Origin: Cubamyces lactineus | Lineage: Eukaryota > Basidiomycota > Agaricomycetes > Polyporales > Polyporaceae | Assembly: GCA_022376465.1 (NCBI GenBank) | Contig: JACDTU010000009.1 | Span: 930,001-994,000, forward strand | Direction of reading: 5' to 3' | Length of the DNA stretch: 64,000 nt | In this document: positions 46,612-59,302 of the stretch, piece by piece | How the letters are laid out: the number at the start of each line of letters is the position of its first letter | Position numbering within the stretch: the first letter of the stretch is position 1 | Notes under the pieces: generated by a model | Seen by the model: the letters and a program-made list of their open reading frames with translations, nothing else | Databases searched by the model: none | Told to the model about the DNA's origin: nothing | Program-made: the position numbers and the translations under genes

Positions 46612-49600
46612 TCATGGCATGAAGTCTGTCGGAGCGGTTAGTTGTCGAGATCGTCCGACAACGACAAGAGTGTTTGACCGACCTTCCTCGTTGAGGAGCG
46701 TTCCCTCCTCTATACAAATGTCCACCCAATCGGATATGACGAGGTGCCTCCGCTTGGGCCTGCGAGGATGCAAGCAGTCAGCGGGAGGAACTACTGAAGG
46801 GGCTCACGTCCGCTTACTCAGAAGTGCGAGCAATCAGTTCCCGGCGGCGATTAGTATCGCGCGGGTCGAGGATGACGTGAGTCAGCTTCGGATCGTCTAG
46901 GTCGACGACGCGACCGCCGTTCTTGGTGAGCAACTTCTCGACTTCGGCGAAGCTGTAATGCGACGTGGGATGAGTACTCGCCGAGGGCATAGGAGAGGCA
47001 GAAGGAACACTGACCGTTTCTCCAGATCTGCCTCCTTCTTAGTGTTGATAGACATGCTATGTTTCCGTGCATTACTGGGCGAGTCAAGGTAGAACCGCCT
47101 GCAGTATCACGTTCAGCAGGCGTCGTGCTGTGACGGAGCGCGGTACTCACAGATGCTTGAAGATGTGCTCCTCATCGTACTGCATCGCATCGTCGTCTTC
47201 TCCCATGCGTGCTTCTGCGGCCTTCCCCTAGCAGCCCATCAGCAAGATTCTGCGCTTACGCGTACGGAGGGGCTTACTGTGCTATCAGTCTGAGACACGT
47301 CCGTGTCCCGCTCGATCTTCTCCCAATCCTCGTCCTCCTCGAACCCCTGCTCTGGCTCGGGCTCTACATCCTCGTTGTCCGAGTCAGGCTCCGGTTCAGT
47401 CTCACTCTCTGTAGCCGAATCGTCTCGAGAAGCTGAGGTCTTGCCCTTGGCTCCTACGTCGAACCATTCAGCCAGGGACGGGTCGACTTCGTCCTGGACT
47501 TCGGACGTTGGAGCTTCAGACGGCGACTTGCTCTTACGCGATGTAGAAGGGGAAGGAGCAGGCGCCTCTTCTTCGTCTAGTTCGGGTTCTGTGTCGCTAT
47601 CCTCGTCCATCTTGTACTCGTCTGTCTCCTTGCGGGCCTCGGTTGCATGGAAGAAGTACCTGGTTTGGGGTAAGCGGATAGAAGAAACAACGGAACGTAT
47701 GAGGAACTAACTTCTTCGTCAGAGGAACGATCTCGCCTTGAGCGACGCAGTCCAGGATCCACTGGGGGCGGATGATATCGCAAAAGCCCTTGTCGATGAT
47801 CAGCTTGATGTCGTACGCTTTGGGAACAAACTCTGTTAGCTCGGGCGACTCACGCCGGAATGCATAGTGACGCACGAGTGGACTGGCCGCTGTAAACAAC
47901 CAACATGTCTGGGTCGTTCCGTGCGATCTGCAAGTACTTGCCGCCATGCGCGTGGATCCTATGGGTTAGCAGTGAGTTACCACTCAGGAGCGATACAAGT
48001 CATTGTATACACCCACATCTGGAGCAGAGCCTTCTTATCTTCGGCACCTGTCCTAGACTTGGGATCGGAGTAGACCACTACGTAGACAGTTCCGTGAATT
48101 TGGGAGCAGGCGGACACGGCTGGTGAAACCCACCGAACTTGTATCCTTCAAAAAGATCATCCTCCACTTCGACATCTTTTAAATTGACTCCACGGTACTC
48201 CGGCATCAGAGTCGGCTGAATTTCTACATGAGCATGGTACTTCTTGATGGTTGCCACTACGGGGTGCGTACCTTCTTTGCTGTTCGGTTCTGTCTCTTCT
48301 TGGGTTTCCTGCGATCAAATCGTCACTAAGATGTGCCAGTAGCGGGGTGTGTGATACGTACTCATCCTCGTCTTCCATCTTTCTCTTCTTCTCCGAACGG
48401 ATACCTTCGAGGACGGCTATGGTGCAGGGCGGTTGGCATGGCAAGTTCCAAGTGATCCAGATCTGGGCACTCACAAGATGCGGTCGCGCAGTCCCCAATG
48501 GACAGGTCATCGCGGATTTGCAGTGCTCTTGGGAAACGCATAGTGAAGCCCAAGTGGTAGTTTTCTGAACTAGTGATCTCTGCCGCCTTGACCTTCAGGA
48601 TGAACGAGCTACATGCATTTGTGAGTTGTCGTCGCAAGACTTCGCAGAATCATCAGCGGCTCACTCTTGTGGCTCAATGTAGACGTCGCCTTTATCGTCT
48701 TGGCCCTTCCTAGAGACCTGGAGGAAGCTTGGCGGATCTCTTCCCCAGGGCTTCCAAGGCTTTTGGCGGATCCAGATATAGTCAGCGTACGAAAGGCCAG
48801 TACCGATGCGCACAAAGGTGCTATATCTGGTGACACGTGGTTGAGGCGTGAGGTCGCAGGAATGTAGACATGGCAATCTTACTTGGGCTCTTCGTCATCG
48901 TTCAAGACTCGACGATCGTCGAGCACAGCGCAGATGAGGGTGGATACACCGCCGGAACGGCGCCCGGATCCATAGTCACCAGCTGAAGGGGGCAGTAGTC
49001 AGCTTTGTCATCTCGTCAGGGGCCTTCGTAATGGCTCACCAACGACGAGGACATCAACGGTCTCGCCCATGTTATCCTATTGACATATTAGCTCGGTATC
49101 CATAGATCACGCGTGTATTGCTATACCATATACTCCGGCTTGACCTACACGTTTGCCAATGAATGGTCAGGTTTTGGGCACAATAAGAGATCTAAACTCG
49201 CCTTGATCCAATCCTTGTTCCGGCCGTTCAGGACATATTCAGAATCAGGGTGTTTCATGATCAGACCTTCGCCCCGACTGGCGATTATATCGTCCATGCG
49301 CTTCCTGACGTCCTTGGCCGTACGACCTTCGAACTCGGATACGAAATTGATCCGTCCGGGGACCTCTTTCAGACAAGAGCGCAGGTTGCGCTTGCGGAAC
49401 TTCAGCGACTTGTGAAGGAGCGACATGCCGTTCAGGTAAAGGAGATCGAACACCTTGACTTCGAGAAGGAGGGTCAAAGTCAGCACACGAGACTTGGGTC
49501 GATGCATGCAGAAGCGTACAGCATGGTCGCGGATTCAACTCTTTCTTCGACTTGTCTGTGCGCGGACAGTTATCATCAGTACGTGCAGTCTTCGCGCATT

Positions 49601-51154
49601 CAACGCGGCTCACCTATAGCGGCAGTCTTGAGAGTTCCGAAAGGGAGATTCCTCTCCGATACTGGATCCCACACCAACATTTCGCCGTCGAGAATGATCC
49701 TGTCGATTACTTAGCATCAGCTTGATACTTCCTCAGGAAATCACACGTACTCGTCAACCCGTGGATCAAAAGCGGCGTCGATGTATGGTGTCAAACTCCC
49801 TGTACCGACATGCTTCCCATAAAGATAGGTATAATCTTTCCCTTTCCTGTGGATGGTCTCGGTAAGAAGCTGTTTCGGATGCTAAGGTATATTCGAACCT
49901 AGAGCAATAGAAGTACTCATTGCCACGTTTGTGCAATTGCATGCGTTCTCCGTCGAGCTTCTCCTCTATGATGAATACGCGGCCTTGCATCTCCTTCACG
50001 GAGTCCTCGAGCTTCTTCGTAGGCCTTTTGCAAAGCATAGGCGCGAAGGCGCGGAATAACTGAACGGCTTTATCCTGCACTCTGTCATCAGTCAGTCGTA
50101 CCGCACGAGCATGTGGTGCCGCAAACCTCGTCATTCAATCGCCTATGCGGATCCCACAGCTCCCATACAACCTTCTTCAGATCCGAGCAGGTATTGAATA
50201 GGTCGTATGCATCGGGGTGAAAGACACCAAAGACCGTATTCTCCTTTACAGAGATGGTCATGTCTTCGGATCTCGACGGGTAAGCACTTGTCACAACAAT
50301 GTCGATGTGCTATAGACATACCCTTTAAGATGATACGGACAATCCACTTTTGCTCTTCAGGTGTGCTCCTATTGTACACTCTCTGTAGGATCCTGGACTG
50401 GACGTCGCTGTGAAAGGCGTGAGTCGCGTTGACGCAAAATGAATGGTAATTGGCTCACGATTTACCCATATTCTGGGCGAGTTCGTCGAGGATATCGTTC
50501 ACCTCATCTATGTTCAACGATCCTTCCACCACGGAGGAGCGCTTGTTGACGACCTCATACAGCACTATGGGAAAATCGCCGGAGGTTCGCTGTCGATGAT
50601 AGTAGTCAGTATGAGCAGACACGGGTACATCGGGGCCGCCATACATCTCGCTCAGTTGGTTTCTTCCAATTCAGAAGTCGGATGGCATCTGGATCATGCC
50701 TCCCCAGCGGGATCAGCTTGATATAAGCCTTAGCGAGGTTCTTCTCCTTCAGCCCATAGACGGCACGCTCGCGGTCTTTCTATTCATTGGAGGTAAGGAC
50801 AATGTTGGTTGTTGCCGGTGGGCGACCTACCTGGGGTAGGATCAATCTCAGTACGGGATACAGGTCGTGGCCCATCTCCTGTCTCCAGTGCTTTGAGGCC
50901 ATTAGGTGAGCACAAATCAGGTGGGGTTGACACGAGTACGAGCGTACATTGAACCACGACGAGAGTAGCCTGCGACGTTTTTCGGGCTTCCTCTCATTTT
51001 GGAGCCTGTCAAAGAGAGCAGCAAGTACATGAAAGGGGGCGCTGCCCTTGTTCTGAGGTGGAGCGGGATATACAATAGGATGGTCTTCTGCCGCTACCGC
51101 AGGTGGCAACAATTGGGACTGCGGAGGAGAGGAAGGTGCTGGCGTTGGTTGCAT
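46612..51154 (-). CDS. LIG4: DNA ligase IV (non-homologous end joining)
   Basis: This is the ATP-dependent ligase that seals double-strand breaks with XRCC4/Lif1. ATG is at 51154 (MQPTPAPSSPPQSQ); the longer frame to 51193 begins with TTG. The N-terminal DNA-binding domain has FHVLAALFDRLQNERKPEKR and WIVRIILKGM. The catalytic core has motif I, EEKLDGERMQLHKRG (adenylated Lys in KLDG), then EIILDGEMLVWDP, RGEGLIMKHPDSEYVLNGR and WIKVKPEY. The OB-fold region follows (YSTFVRIGTGLSYADYIWIR). The C-terminus has two BRCT domains (HAHGGKYLQIARNDPDML and HLVISDWVDICIEEGTLLNE) with a long Asp/Glu/Ser-rich linker at 47.3-47.6 kb. About 20 small exons are present. The last few residues are uncertain: either the stop is at 46612 or there is one more intron. 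Confidence 0.92.
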
Positions 51155-51548
51155 GGTTCCAAGTGAAGGCCCGGAAGCCTTGTGCAATGTCAACGTGTTG
51201 TGAGTGTGGCCAGTACCACAGGAGATGATGGTGGTAGTGAGTAAGGTGTTCTATTGCGAATTGTTCGCAGTCTTGTAGAAGCGCCGCCTCTCGCCGTAGC
51301 GGTTGTGGCTAAGAAGTGACGGCCACTAGGCGCCGAAGTGCGTTCAGCCACGCGGCTGATGGACCTACAAAGCACAATAAGAGGGGGATTAATTACGAAC
51401 ATATAAGCCAGATAAGTGAGATATGGTAGCCGAACTAAGTGGTTATCGATTGCACGATGATCACTTGAGCTTACCGCAGGTCGCATCAGAGTCCGCGCCT
51501 CGCGTCGGCGTGCGGAAACTTGTCTTCGGAGTCCTTCATGCTGGTCGG
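51155..51548. promoter_or_regulatory. Shared upstream region of LIG4 and PAT1
   Basis: 394 bp between the divergent ATGs of ligase IV and PAT1. It must hold both promoters. No specific motif is called. Confidence 0.45.
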
Positions 51549-54500
51549 ATGTCCTTCTTCGGCTTTGAACAACAAAACGATCTCGAGAATGAAAAGCGCA
51601 AATTCCTCGAGGGCGGGCTATCTGGCGCGCAAGAGGACGTAGCGGTCTACACCTGGGGCGAGGAGAGTTATGACGGTCTCGGCGATGCGTTGCAGGAGGG
51701 TGGCGACGAGCTCAACGATGAAACGTTTGGCTTATCTGGACCCGTCGGTGAGTAAACAACAGTGTCACTGATCTATCCCTCACTTCCGACACCGAAACAC
51801 CAGGCAAGGACTTTGACTTCTCCGGTACTGCGCTACCTGAGCATCAAAAGCCCGCACCATCTCAGCCTTCGCAAGCTCAAATTCCGCAAGCTCACACGCG
51901 CTCTCATGAGCAGATATCCTCCCAAACCCCTCAGAAGACGCAAGGCTCATCAGAGTTGGAAGCCTGTATGATGCATTGTAGTCGTTTCATCGTTGCGTTC
52001 CTCATCTTCTGCACGCAGCCCATTCCTCTCACTTGGATGCAGTTTGGAGCAACAAGTCCCCCTTCTCTGTACTGCCGCGTAGCAACGGTCCGAGCCGGGC
52101 TCATGATCAACATGCGACGCCGAGTACCAAGCACTCTCCCCTGGTATCCTCTGCACAGCAGGCGACCCCCGTGCACAAGCCTACTAGCCTGAGTCTGGGG
52201 GCTGATCTTCACAAGGGTGTACACACTTTGGAGGAGATCGAGAGAGAGATGTTAGCTGCTGCAGCGGCTCAACAACAACAACAACAACAACAGCAGTTGC
52301 AACAGCGGCAGCGCGAACAGGAATTTGAAGAGCAATTGCGTCTCCAACAGGCCCAGCAGCAGCTCCAGCAGCTTCAACTGCAACAACAGCTCCTGCAACA
52401 ATCTCCCCAGCCTCAGCTCGCGACTCATGGTGCGCTGCAGAGTCCCTCCCGTACACATGCCCAGCGTCAAGCACCAGGCCCTCAGCATGCTGCTGCGACT
52501 CCGCCGCCTCGGATGCACCCGCATTCTCAATCGCCACGCTTCCATCAGCAACAACAGCAGCATCAGATCCATCTGCTTCAGCTTCAGCAACAACAGCAGC
52601 GGCAACTCTTGGAGCTTCAAGAGCAGCGCGAGCGACAACAGCGTCAACAACTTCTCGAGTTACAAGAACAACTCAGGCTCGAGGAGCTGGAGCGGCAGCA
52701 GCAGCAACATCGTTTGCAGCAACAGCAGATGCAGGCTGGCGTGAACGACCTCATGCAGAGCCACCTCATCCATCAGCGCCTCAACTCCGGTGGACTCAGT
52801 CCTGCATTTGGCGATCGCGCGCGACGCGTTGGACGCCAATCGCCTGCCCTCATGATGCCACCCATCCCGGTTGAGGTTCCATTTGGGCAAAACATGCAGT
52901 ATCTGCCGCAGAACATCCAGATGCAGCAGCGTCTCCTTGCTGAGATGGCTCAAGCCGAATTCCTCACCACGATGCAGGGCACTGGGTTACCCGAGCGCGA
53001 CACGAGGGAGAGCCGAGAAGTGCAGGAGATGCTCCGCGTTGAGGCCATGCGCAAGATCATGGAGGCCGAGCGCATGGAGGAGAAGCGCAAGCGTAAGCTT
53101 GACAAGATCGCGCATATGGTGAGTGATTAGTCTATAGCAATTGCGCGACACCCCGACAGCTGAATATTCTGTTAGTCGCGTTACAACGATCTCATGACGC
53201 AGTCTGATAAGGACTTCATTACTCGCATCCAAGTGTCGCAACTTGTCACGCAAGATCCCTACGCAGATGACTTCTACGCTCAGGTCTATGGCGCTATCCT
53301 TCGTTCCCGTATGGGCCTTCCGACCTCCGAGGATCGCGTCCTCAAGTTTGGATCCGGTGGTGGCGTTGGTCTTGGTCTCGGTCAGAAGGTCCCTGGTCGC
53401 CGTCAGAGCGCCATGCAACGCATGGAAGCACAGGTGGAGCGTATCGTAAATAACGCAAGACTGAGGGAAAAGGAGAAGACGTGTACGTGGTTTTGTATGT
53501 GATGCACGAGACCGTTCTCGTTAACGATTCTTGATAGCTCTCAACAATCTGCAGGGCGCCTTGGGCAGGACAGCTGGTCGCAGCTACAAAGCGGCTCCTC
53601 GCCAACTGCTCCAAGTCGACTCGAGTAATGGATCGACTTCGCCTACTGTGTCCCACTCCCATTCTTCTTCGGCTCATATCTCGAAGGCCGATGCCTCAAA
53701 GGCCCAGGAAGAGGGTGAGGGTGCTGCGCGCGAAGCAGCCAAGATTGGGCGTGAGGCTCTCGGGAATGCCGCGGACGTAAGTGTGACTTCAGTTTAGCAT
53801 GAGCGCTGGCTACTCACCGCGAGCAATAGGCCACCGGACTGATTCGCAGAGATCCGTTGACGCACCGCGAAGCTTTGGTTAAGCTTGAGCAGCTGTACGA
53901 TCTCGTGCTGGATCTTGAGCAGCGCAGGCGTGATCAGCCCCCGCCTGAGGAAGTCGAGGAATTCGAGAAGTGGTATGTACTTGCCCATTGACTTTATTCC
54001 AGTCTGTTCTGATGGATTCGCCCTACAGGACCCAGGAGTGCACCACCCTCATTGATGAGCTCTTCGAGAAGCTGATGGTCTCAGCGCCTTTGGAGACTAG
54101 GTCCGTTGAGACTGGATATCCGCCCCAATGCTGTGGCTAACCCGTTCACTTCAGCAAACCTCATCCTTTCATCTCGCTGATCACCCCCATCAAGGGAAAG
54201 AAGCTCCTCCCCCGTGTAGCACGCCTGCTCGACAACAGCCGCATGCAGGTCATCCTCACGCTCATCGTCGCGTGCTTCTCGCAGCTCGATGTCGTCATCC
54301 AGGCACCTCTCCTGGACACGCTCGAGGAAACGAGGGAGGTTCTGGATCTCGAGACCCAGACACAGGCCTTCCTTGGTAGCGTGGTACAGAGCATCTTGCC
54401 TGTCATCGCAAAGGCGCAGATGAGGCTTGTGACTGGCTTGTTCGGTCTGCTCCTGGAAAGCAACAACATTCTCGAGATCGCTCGCACGAGAGTAAGTACA

Positions 54501-55056
54501 TGTCTATGTCGTTGGAATCTTGATGCTGATAATGGAAAACAGCCTGGCATCGCGCTCCTCACCCTTTTCTTGAGCAGAGCCGAAGTCATCCTGCAGAACG
54601 TTGCAACTGGATCAGATGTCGACGAGACACCTACGCAGGAGGAATTGCAGAGCTGGTGGGTATCCTCCTTTCTGCCTCAATATACCTTACTGATGCCTTT
54701 TGCGCTCCAGGAACATGCTCTACAACCACCTCTTCGAGCTCCTCAGACCGCAGCTGGCCTTGCTCTTTCCATCCGTGCGCCTCAGCATGCTCTCGGGCAT
54801 CAGTTTCGCGAGTATCCCGAACGCAGATGTTATCGACCAGCCCGTGTGGCAGTTCCTGGCCTCGCTCGCGTGCAGTGCCGACGATACGCAGCAGCAGGCT
54901 CTCGTTACCGGCCTGCGCGACATCGTGCTCGAGAATGTCACGTCGGCGACGAAGGGCATTGGCCTGGACAGCGAGGAGCGTCGTCGGCTGCGCCTCGCGA
55001 ATGTGAATCTCTTCCTGCACGCGCTCGGGCTGGACAGTTCCCAGATCGCGGTGTGA
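51549..55056 (+). CDS. PAT1: Pat1 decapping activator and translational repressor
   Basis: This P-body protein bridges Dhh1, the Lsm1-7 ring and Dcp2 to start mRNA decapping. The start at 51549 (MSFFGFEQQNDLENEKRKF) matches the family N-terminus that binds Dhh1; an earlier ATG at 51423 is less likely. The conserved early block EESYDGLGDALQEGGDELND is followed by a long Gln-rich region (52.26-52.73 kb). A mid-domain has RESREVQEMLRVEAMRKIME, SDKDFITRIQVSQLVTQDPY and DDFYAQVYGAILRSRMG. The C-terminal alpha-solenoid runs from LVKLEQLYDLVLDLEQRR to NLFLHALGLDSSQIAV. About eight introns are present, and total length is about 1000 residues. It is divergent from LIG4 and convergent with the glycosyltransferase-like gene. 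Confidence 0.93.
52263..52735 (+). repeat. CAA/CAG-rich glutamine tract inside PAT1
   Basis: Two blocks (about 52263-52430 and 52545-52735) of mixed CAA/CAG/CAT/CTT codons encode poly-Gln with Leu, Arg and His. The longest pure run is ten Gln at the 5' end. Such tracts support P-body condensation in other Pat1 proteins and are prone to length change. Confidence 0.85.
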
Positions 55057-55319
55057 GTCGATGGGAGTCGTGCGCTAGCGCTATTTCGAACGCCTGGGAG
55101 GGATGTATTGGGCAATCCTGGAGGCAGGCTTTGCGTGCGTCGTCGCTGTTTCGAACGTGTCTTGTGTCATTGTGGTCGGATTACAACATTCAGTACTGTA
55201 GTCTAGCTGTCCGTCCCTCTCTCTGTCCCGTTTCCTTATCTTCTCGTAGAGCCCAAGAACAATGCATAGCTGTCGTCGCTGTCGAGAGCTACTACATACA
55301 TCGTGGTCGGTACTGTGGA

Positions 55320-57931
55320 TCAGACAACACATAGGAGCTCCCGGGCATCGTGGGGTTGCGAGGCCGCTTCTTCGCACCCCGTCAGATCCGCTCTACGCTC
55401 TGCACCTCTCGAAGTGATGGTGTCGTGGTCAACGATCGTCCCGAATAGGTCGAGAACAGGAAGCGAAGTCCACGACGGTAGACGTTCGTCAGGAAGCTCC
55501 AGTAAGCCAGTGGGACCAGCCTTTTCGGTGTCGATAGCGGGGAGCTGCATGAGCGGAAGGTTGAAGAGCCTCTTCTTACGAAGGTAGACCTCCTCCGGCA
55601 CGTCCTTCACGTGCGAGCCGATCTCGAGGTGGTTCGTCGACAGCGAGACGTAGTCGGCGTAGTTCGGGTAGAGCATCACGTACCCGCGGAGGAAGACGAG
55701 CTCGATGAAGTATTTTTTCCACGAGCGCGTCCACCGGTTTGAGCGCACGTCCGGCACGACGACCTGCTGGAGCGGCCAGACCTTGCCCGAGAGGCGCGTG
55801 CCGAGATAGATGTGGAACTCGCGCCAGTGCTCAGGGAAGTAGAGCGCGCCCCAGCTGCACGGAATCTGGGAGAGGTATGGGGTGTTCGGGTGTGGGAGGC
55901 CAGAGTCTTGGAAGAGCGTGCGGGCGTTGAAGAGGTGTCTACCTTCGGGGCGAAGCTCTAGGTTTTTCTGTTGATAGAGACTGATGCCGAAAAGGTTTGT
56001 GGAACGGTTGTCGCGTTTCCCATAGCTGCATGCGAAAGCATTTAGTTCACGAAAAGCGTGTATACCGAATTGCGGCTGTGTGCAAGAGGAAAGGCTCACC
56101 GGTAACGCAGCAAAGCGAGCTTCAGGTAGGCGTAGAACAACGGAGATAGCTCGACGTCATCTTCTAGAATCAAGCCATACGAATCGTTGCCGTTGGGGTA
56201 CCACGACTCGACTACAGCGGTAAGAAGACCACCGTGAATCACACGATGGTGCACAAACACGTTGCCATGGTCCCATTCAAACTCGCCGGCCATCCGTAGC
56301 GTCTTTGGATCGGCAGTCTGCTCCAGATTAATGCGCATATCCAACTTGTCGCCGAAATATCGCGCATTCTTCAGTGAAGACAGCAGACGGAGAAGAGAAT
56401 GCGGCCTGTCGTTCGTAATCACCGACAGCTGGATCTCCGGAACGTGCCAATCTGTATCGGGACTCTGTTCAGCGTTCTACGGACATAAGGACTGCTGCTG
56501 CTCACTCTTCAACTCAGCAAAGTCAAGCGTGGCTATCCAGTCTGTATAGTGCAAGTCCGGGGACGGGATATGAATGTGAGTAGCCGAGGGGTATGCCTCA
56601 ACAAGTGTAACCAAAGGATTTGACGGATTCTCCACGTCTGCGGTGGATAGAATGATGTCTACATTGCTCGGTAGGATGGCAGCAAGGGAAGCCGAGGAGG
56701 ATTGAGGTGCATCCGTCTGGGGGAGGATATGGACCAAGGCGTCGCATGGTAGGTCGGAAGTGCTGTTCTCGAGAATTAAGACAGTGACAGTATGACCCTT
56801 GGAGCACAGGCCACAGATGATGCGGGAGAGGAGTTGTAACTTTCCTGGGCCAACCAAGGCGATCATGCTGCCAGAGACATCTTGTTGAATTTCCGGCGTT
56901 ACGATCGCAGCTGAAGGCTGTAGGGTATCAGCCGTCTGGTCGCTACTCGGGAGGACGTGCATTGGCAGTAAGTTGCCATCCAAGCCTCTGGGAGCGTACC
57001 GCGAGCACCATTCATTAGACGAGGATCTATCAGAGCCAAGAATAGAGCCGCCAGATAGATCGTGCTGAGCCCGAGAGACGTGGTTGCCAAGGGCCATCCA
57101 GACATGCGACCCGGGAGTAAAGACAGATGTGGGAGGTATCAGTGCAGCGGGCAACACCATCGGCGGGACCAAGAACGCAGCCCTAGAAGGAGTCGCAGTG
57201 GCAACGCAGACTATACCATCGAGGTGGTAATCAATGCCGCGAGGACCGACCGGTTGAAACGTTTGGGGTCTCGTCTTGAGGAGGAGCGCGTTGAGGTCAG
57301 GGCCTTCAGATTCGCTGAGGACATCTTGGTCCAGCAAGAGGACCCAGTCTGTCGAAACTTGCTGAGCGGCCTGCAAAGTCGCCATGCCTATTTCAAAGTT
57401 GTCTGCCCAAGGTTTGATAGAGATCTCCACATCAAAGTCTTCCTCTTTTGACAGGATAGCTTGGATTGTGTGACGAGTCTTGGCGAGATACTGCCTAGGA
57501 GTAAGCAGGAAGATCTCAGATAGTGCCTCAGAGCGTCTCGTGAGCAAACGAATATGGTCGTCCAGGCCTGAAAGTGTCTCCGGTGTAATAGGAAGAACGG
57601 CGGTCAAGGAAAGCACACCAGATGCTGAGACTTGTTGTTCAGGCCTCGGGCTGTGGGAGCTCAGCGCAGTTGATCCCAGGTCTTTGGCAGAGACGTTAGA
57701 CAGCCCCAATTGTGAGCCGCCCGTAGACACCAGTGTTGGAGGGGGGACTGTGGCCTTGAGCGGAGCAGGTAACGTAAACTTCCTAGAATCAAGATGGGTA
57801 TCGAAGAGAACATAACGGATGAACCAGACAGCGACGACAACCGTGAAGAGTCCGCAGAGAGCCCGAGAGTACAGCCTATGGGATTGTCTTCTGGCCTTGA
57901 GGACCGGGGAGCTCGGCTGAGAAAACACCAT
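55320..57931 (-). CDS. Putative type II membrane glycosyltransferase (GT-A-like)
   Basis: Three exons code about 830 residues. ATG at 57931 begins a short cytosolic tail with basic residues, then one membrane segment at residues 24-42 (ALCGLFTVVVAVWFIRYVLF), so the protein is likely Golgi- or ER-anchored. The lumenal part has a domain with WVLLLDQDVLS (DQD) and, after an intron ending near 56453, a second block LSVITNDRPHSLLRLLSSLK. That block leads to YGLILEDDVELSPLFYAYLK, an EDD motif typical of metal-binding in GT-A folds. The last exon continues with CSWGALYFPEHWREFHIYL and WKKYFIELVFLRGYVMLYPN. The sugar donor and acceptor are unknown. Cell-wall or glycoprotein/glycolipid synthesis is the general expectation. 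Confidence 0.75.
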
Positions 57932-58258
57932 TAATCAAAACGTATAGCGATAAGCTGGAAACGCAGGCTGAGGAGATATCGCCAAGCCAGAGGAAATGCG
58001 ATAGGTGGTAAGTAGTGGTTTGCGACCCGCTGTTCTGTTCTGTTCGCCTAGTTCGACCAACCACGTCGCCTGCCATTTCCGGGCGTTCCCACGTGGCTAC
58101 GATCGAATATTTGCTCTGTGATCTCAGATCATCTTTACTTACCACTTCGCTCAAGAATACCTGCAGTCCTTGCCTTGCTTTCTCCTTCGAGTTCTTGGTC
58201 TCTGTATCACGTATTTTCTCACAAACGTACCATTGCAAAATCATACCCGAAATCTCTA
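57932..58258. promoter_or_regulatory. Shared upstream region of the glycosyltransferase-like gene and TMA16
   Basis: 327 bp between divergent ATGs. An in-frame upstream frame on the plus strand from 58118 lacks family similarity, so it is taken as leader sequence. No motif is called. Confidence 0.45.
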
Positions 58259-59032
58259 ATGGCACCGTCCGGCAAGAAGAAGGAGAAGGTCTTCCACCCG
58301 AACTCGCGGAAAGCAGGGCAGCTCGTCCGCACGCAGCTACGTAAAAGTAAGCTCGTCGAGCTCGCAAAGGAGCGATCAAAGAAGCAGGGAACCCAAGGTG
58401 AGCCACTGGCACTGTACATACCAGACGATGACCTCGCTCATGTAGTCCCGGAATGTGCAGTCAGCATATACAACTTTTTCTACCATGCGCTTCCCCCGGA
58501 GGAGGGTGTACTGTCCCTCGAGGAACTGCATTACATCGTGAAGGATGTATGGCTCACGCGGCATGATCAAGAGCTCGAAGCGGAGAAGGCTTCTCGTCGG
58601 AAGGGCAGGCCAAAGAGCGCGAAGGAGATGAAGCTAGAGGAACAGAAGCTGCGTGAGGTGGAACTGTATCGCACCGGCATGGGTGAGTGATTCCCTTCTA
58701 CACACCCTGCATCCTTCCGGACTCAGCTGATACGCGATACAGAGGTCATCGACCTCACACACCCCACCAACGTCGAGCTCTTCCGCAAGTGGGACCAAAA
58801 GGAGGCTGCGTACATCCAGCAGCTACGCTTCATTCGGATATCAAGCACCTCTCCCGACACGGTCATCGTCTCGCGAGTAGGGCAGCACCCGCTCCTGAAG
58901 CGTGAAGAGGAGCAGAGAAAGCAGGCGGCCGCGGCAGAGCAAGCGCAAGCCATGGACACGGACGAGGCACCTTTGCTCCTCGAGCCGCCATCACATTTCG
59001 CATCGACCATCCAGACAATGGATGGGGTCTAG
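58259..59032 (+). CDS. TMA16: Tma16, 60S ribosome biogenesis factor
   Basis: Two exons (58259-58682 and 58743-59032; intron 60 bp) give 237 residues. The N-terminal basic block MAPSGKKKEKVFHPNSRKAG and RTQLRKSKLVELAKERSKKQ are hallmarks of the Tma16 family. The centre has FFYHALPPEEGVLSLEELHY and the C-terminal exon has EVIDLTHPTNVELFRKWDQK. Tma16 associates with pre-60S particles and was first found as a ribosome-associated protein in yeast. The start was chosen because the family similarity begins right after this ATG. The C-terminal 40 residues (Glu/Gln/Ala-rich) are variable. It is convergent with the kinase gene, with 270 bp between stops. Confidence 0.92.
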
Positions 59033-59302
59033 TTGCTTCAGGGGGTTTTCGGCGGATTTGATTTGGTGGTTTCAGTACGCTAGGTAGGCACGCTGCTATC
59101 ACTCGCCGTCTTGGCCTTCTCTGATAGTAAGCGGACAGATGTATCGGTATTGCATTTACACATCGGATCTCGTTCACAATTGTCACTACATCGCCGTGCT
59201 ATTGTCAGTCATATTGAACACTCGTAGGTACGGTCAGCTCATAAAGTTCCACCGCCGGAAGCGCAGGAGATTCGTACGCCTTATCTAAATCCGGAAGACA
59301 CT

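Noticed and set aside
51155..51193. Longer start for ligase IV
   Set aside because: The extension begins with TTG. The first ATG in frame is at 51154.
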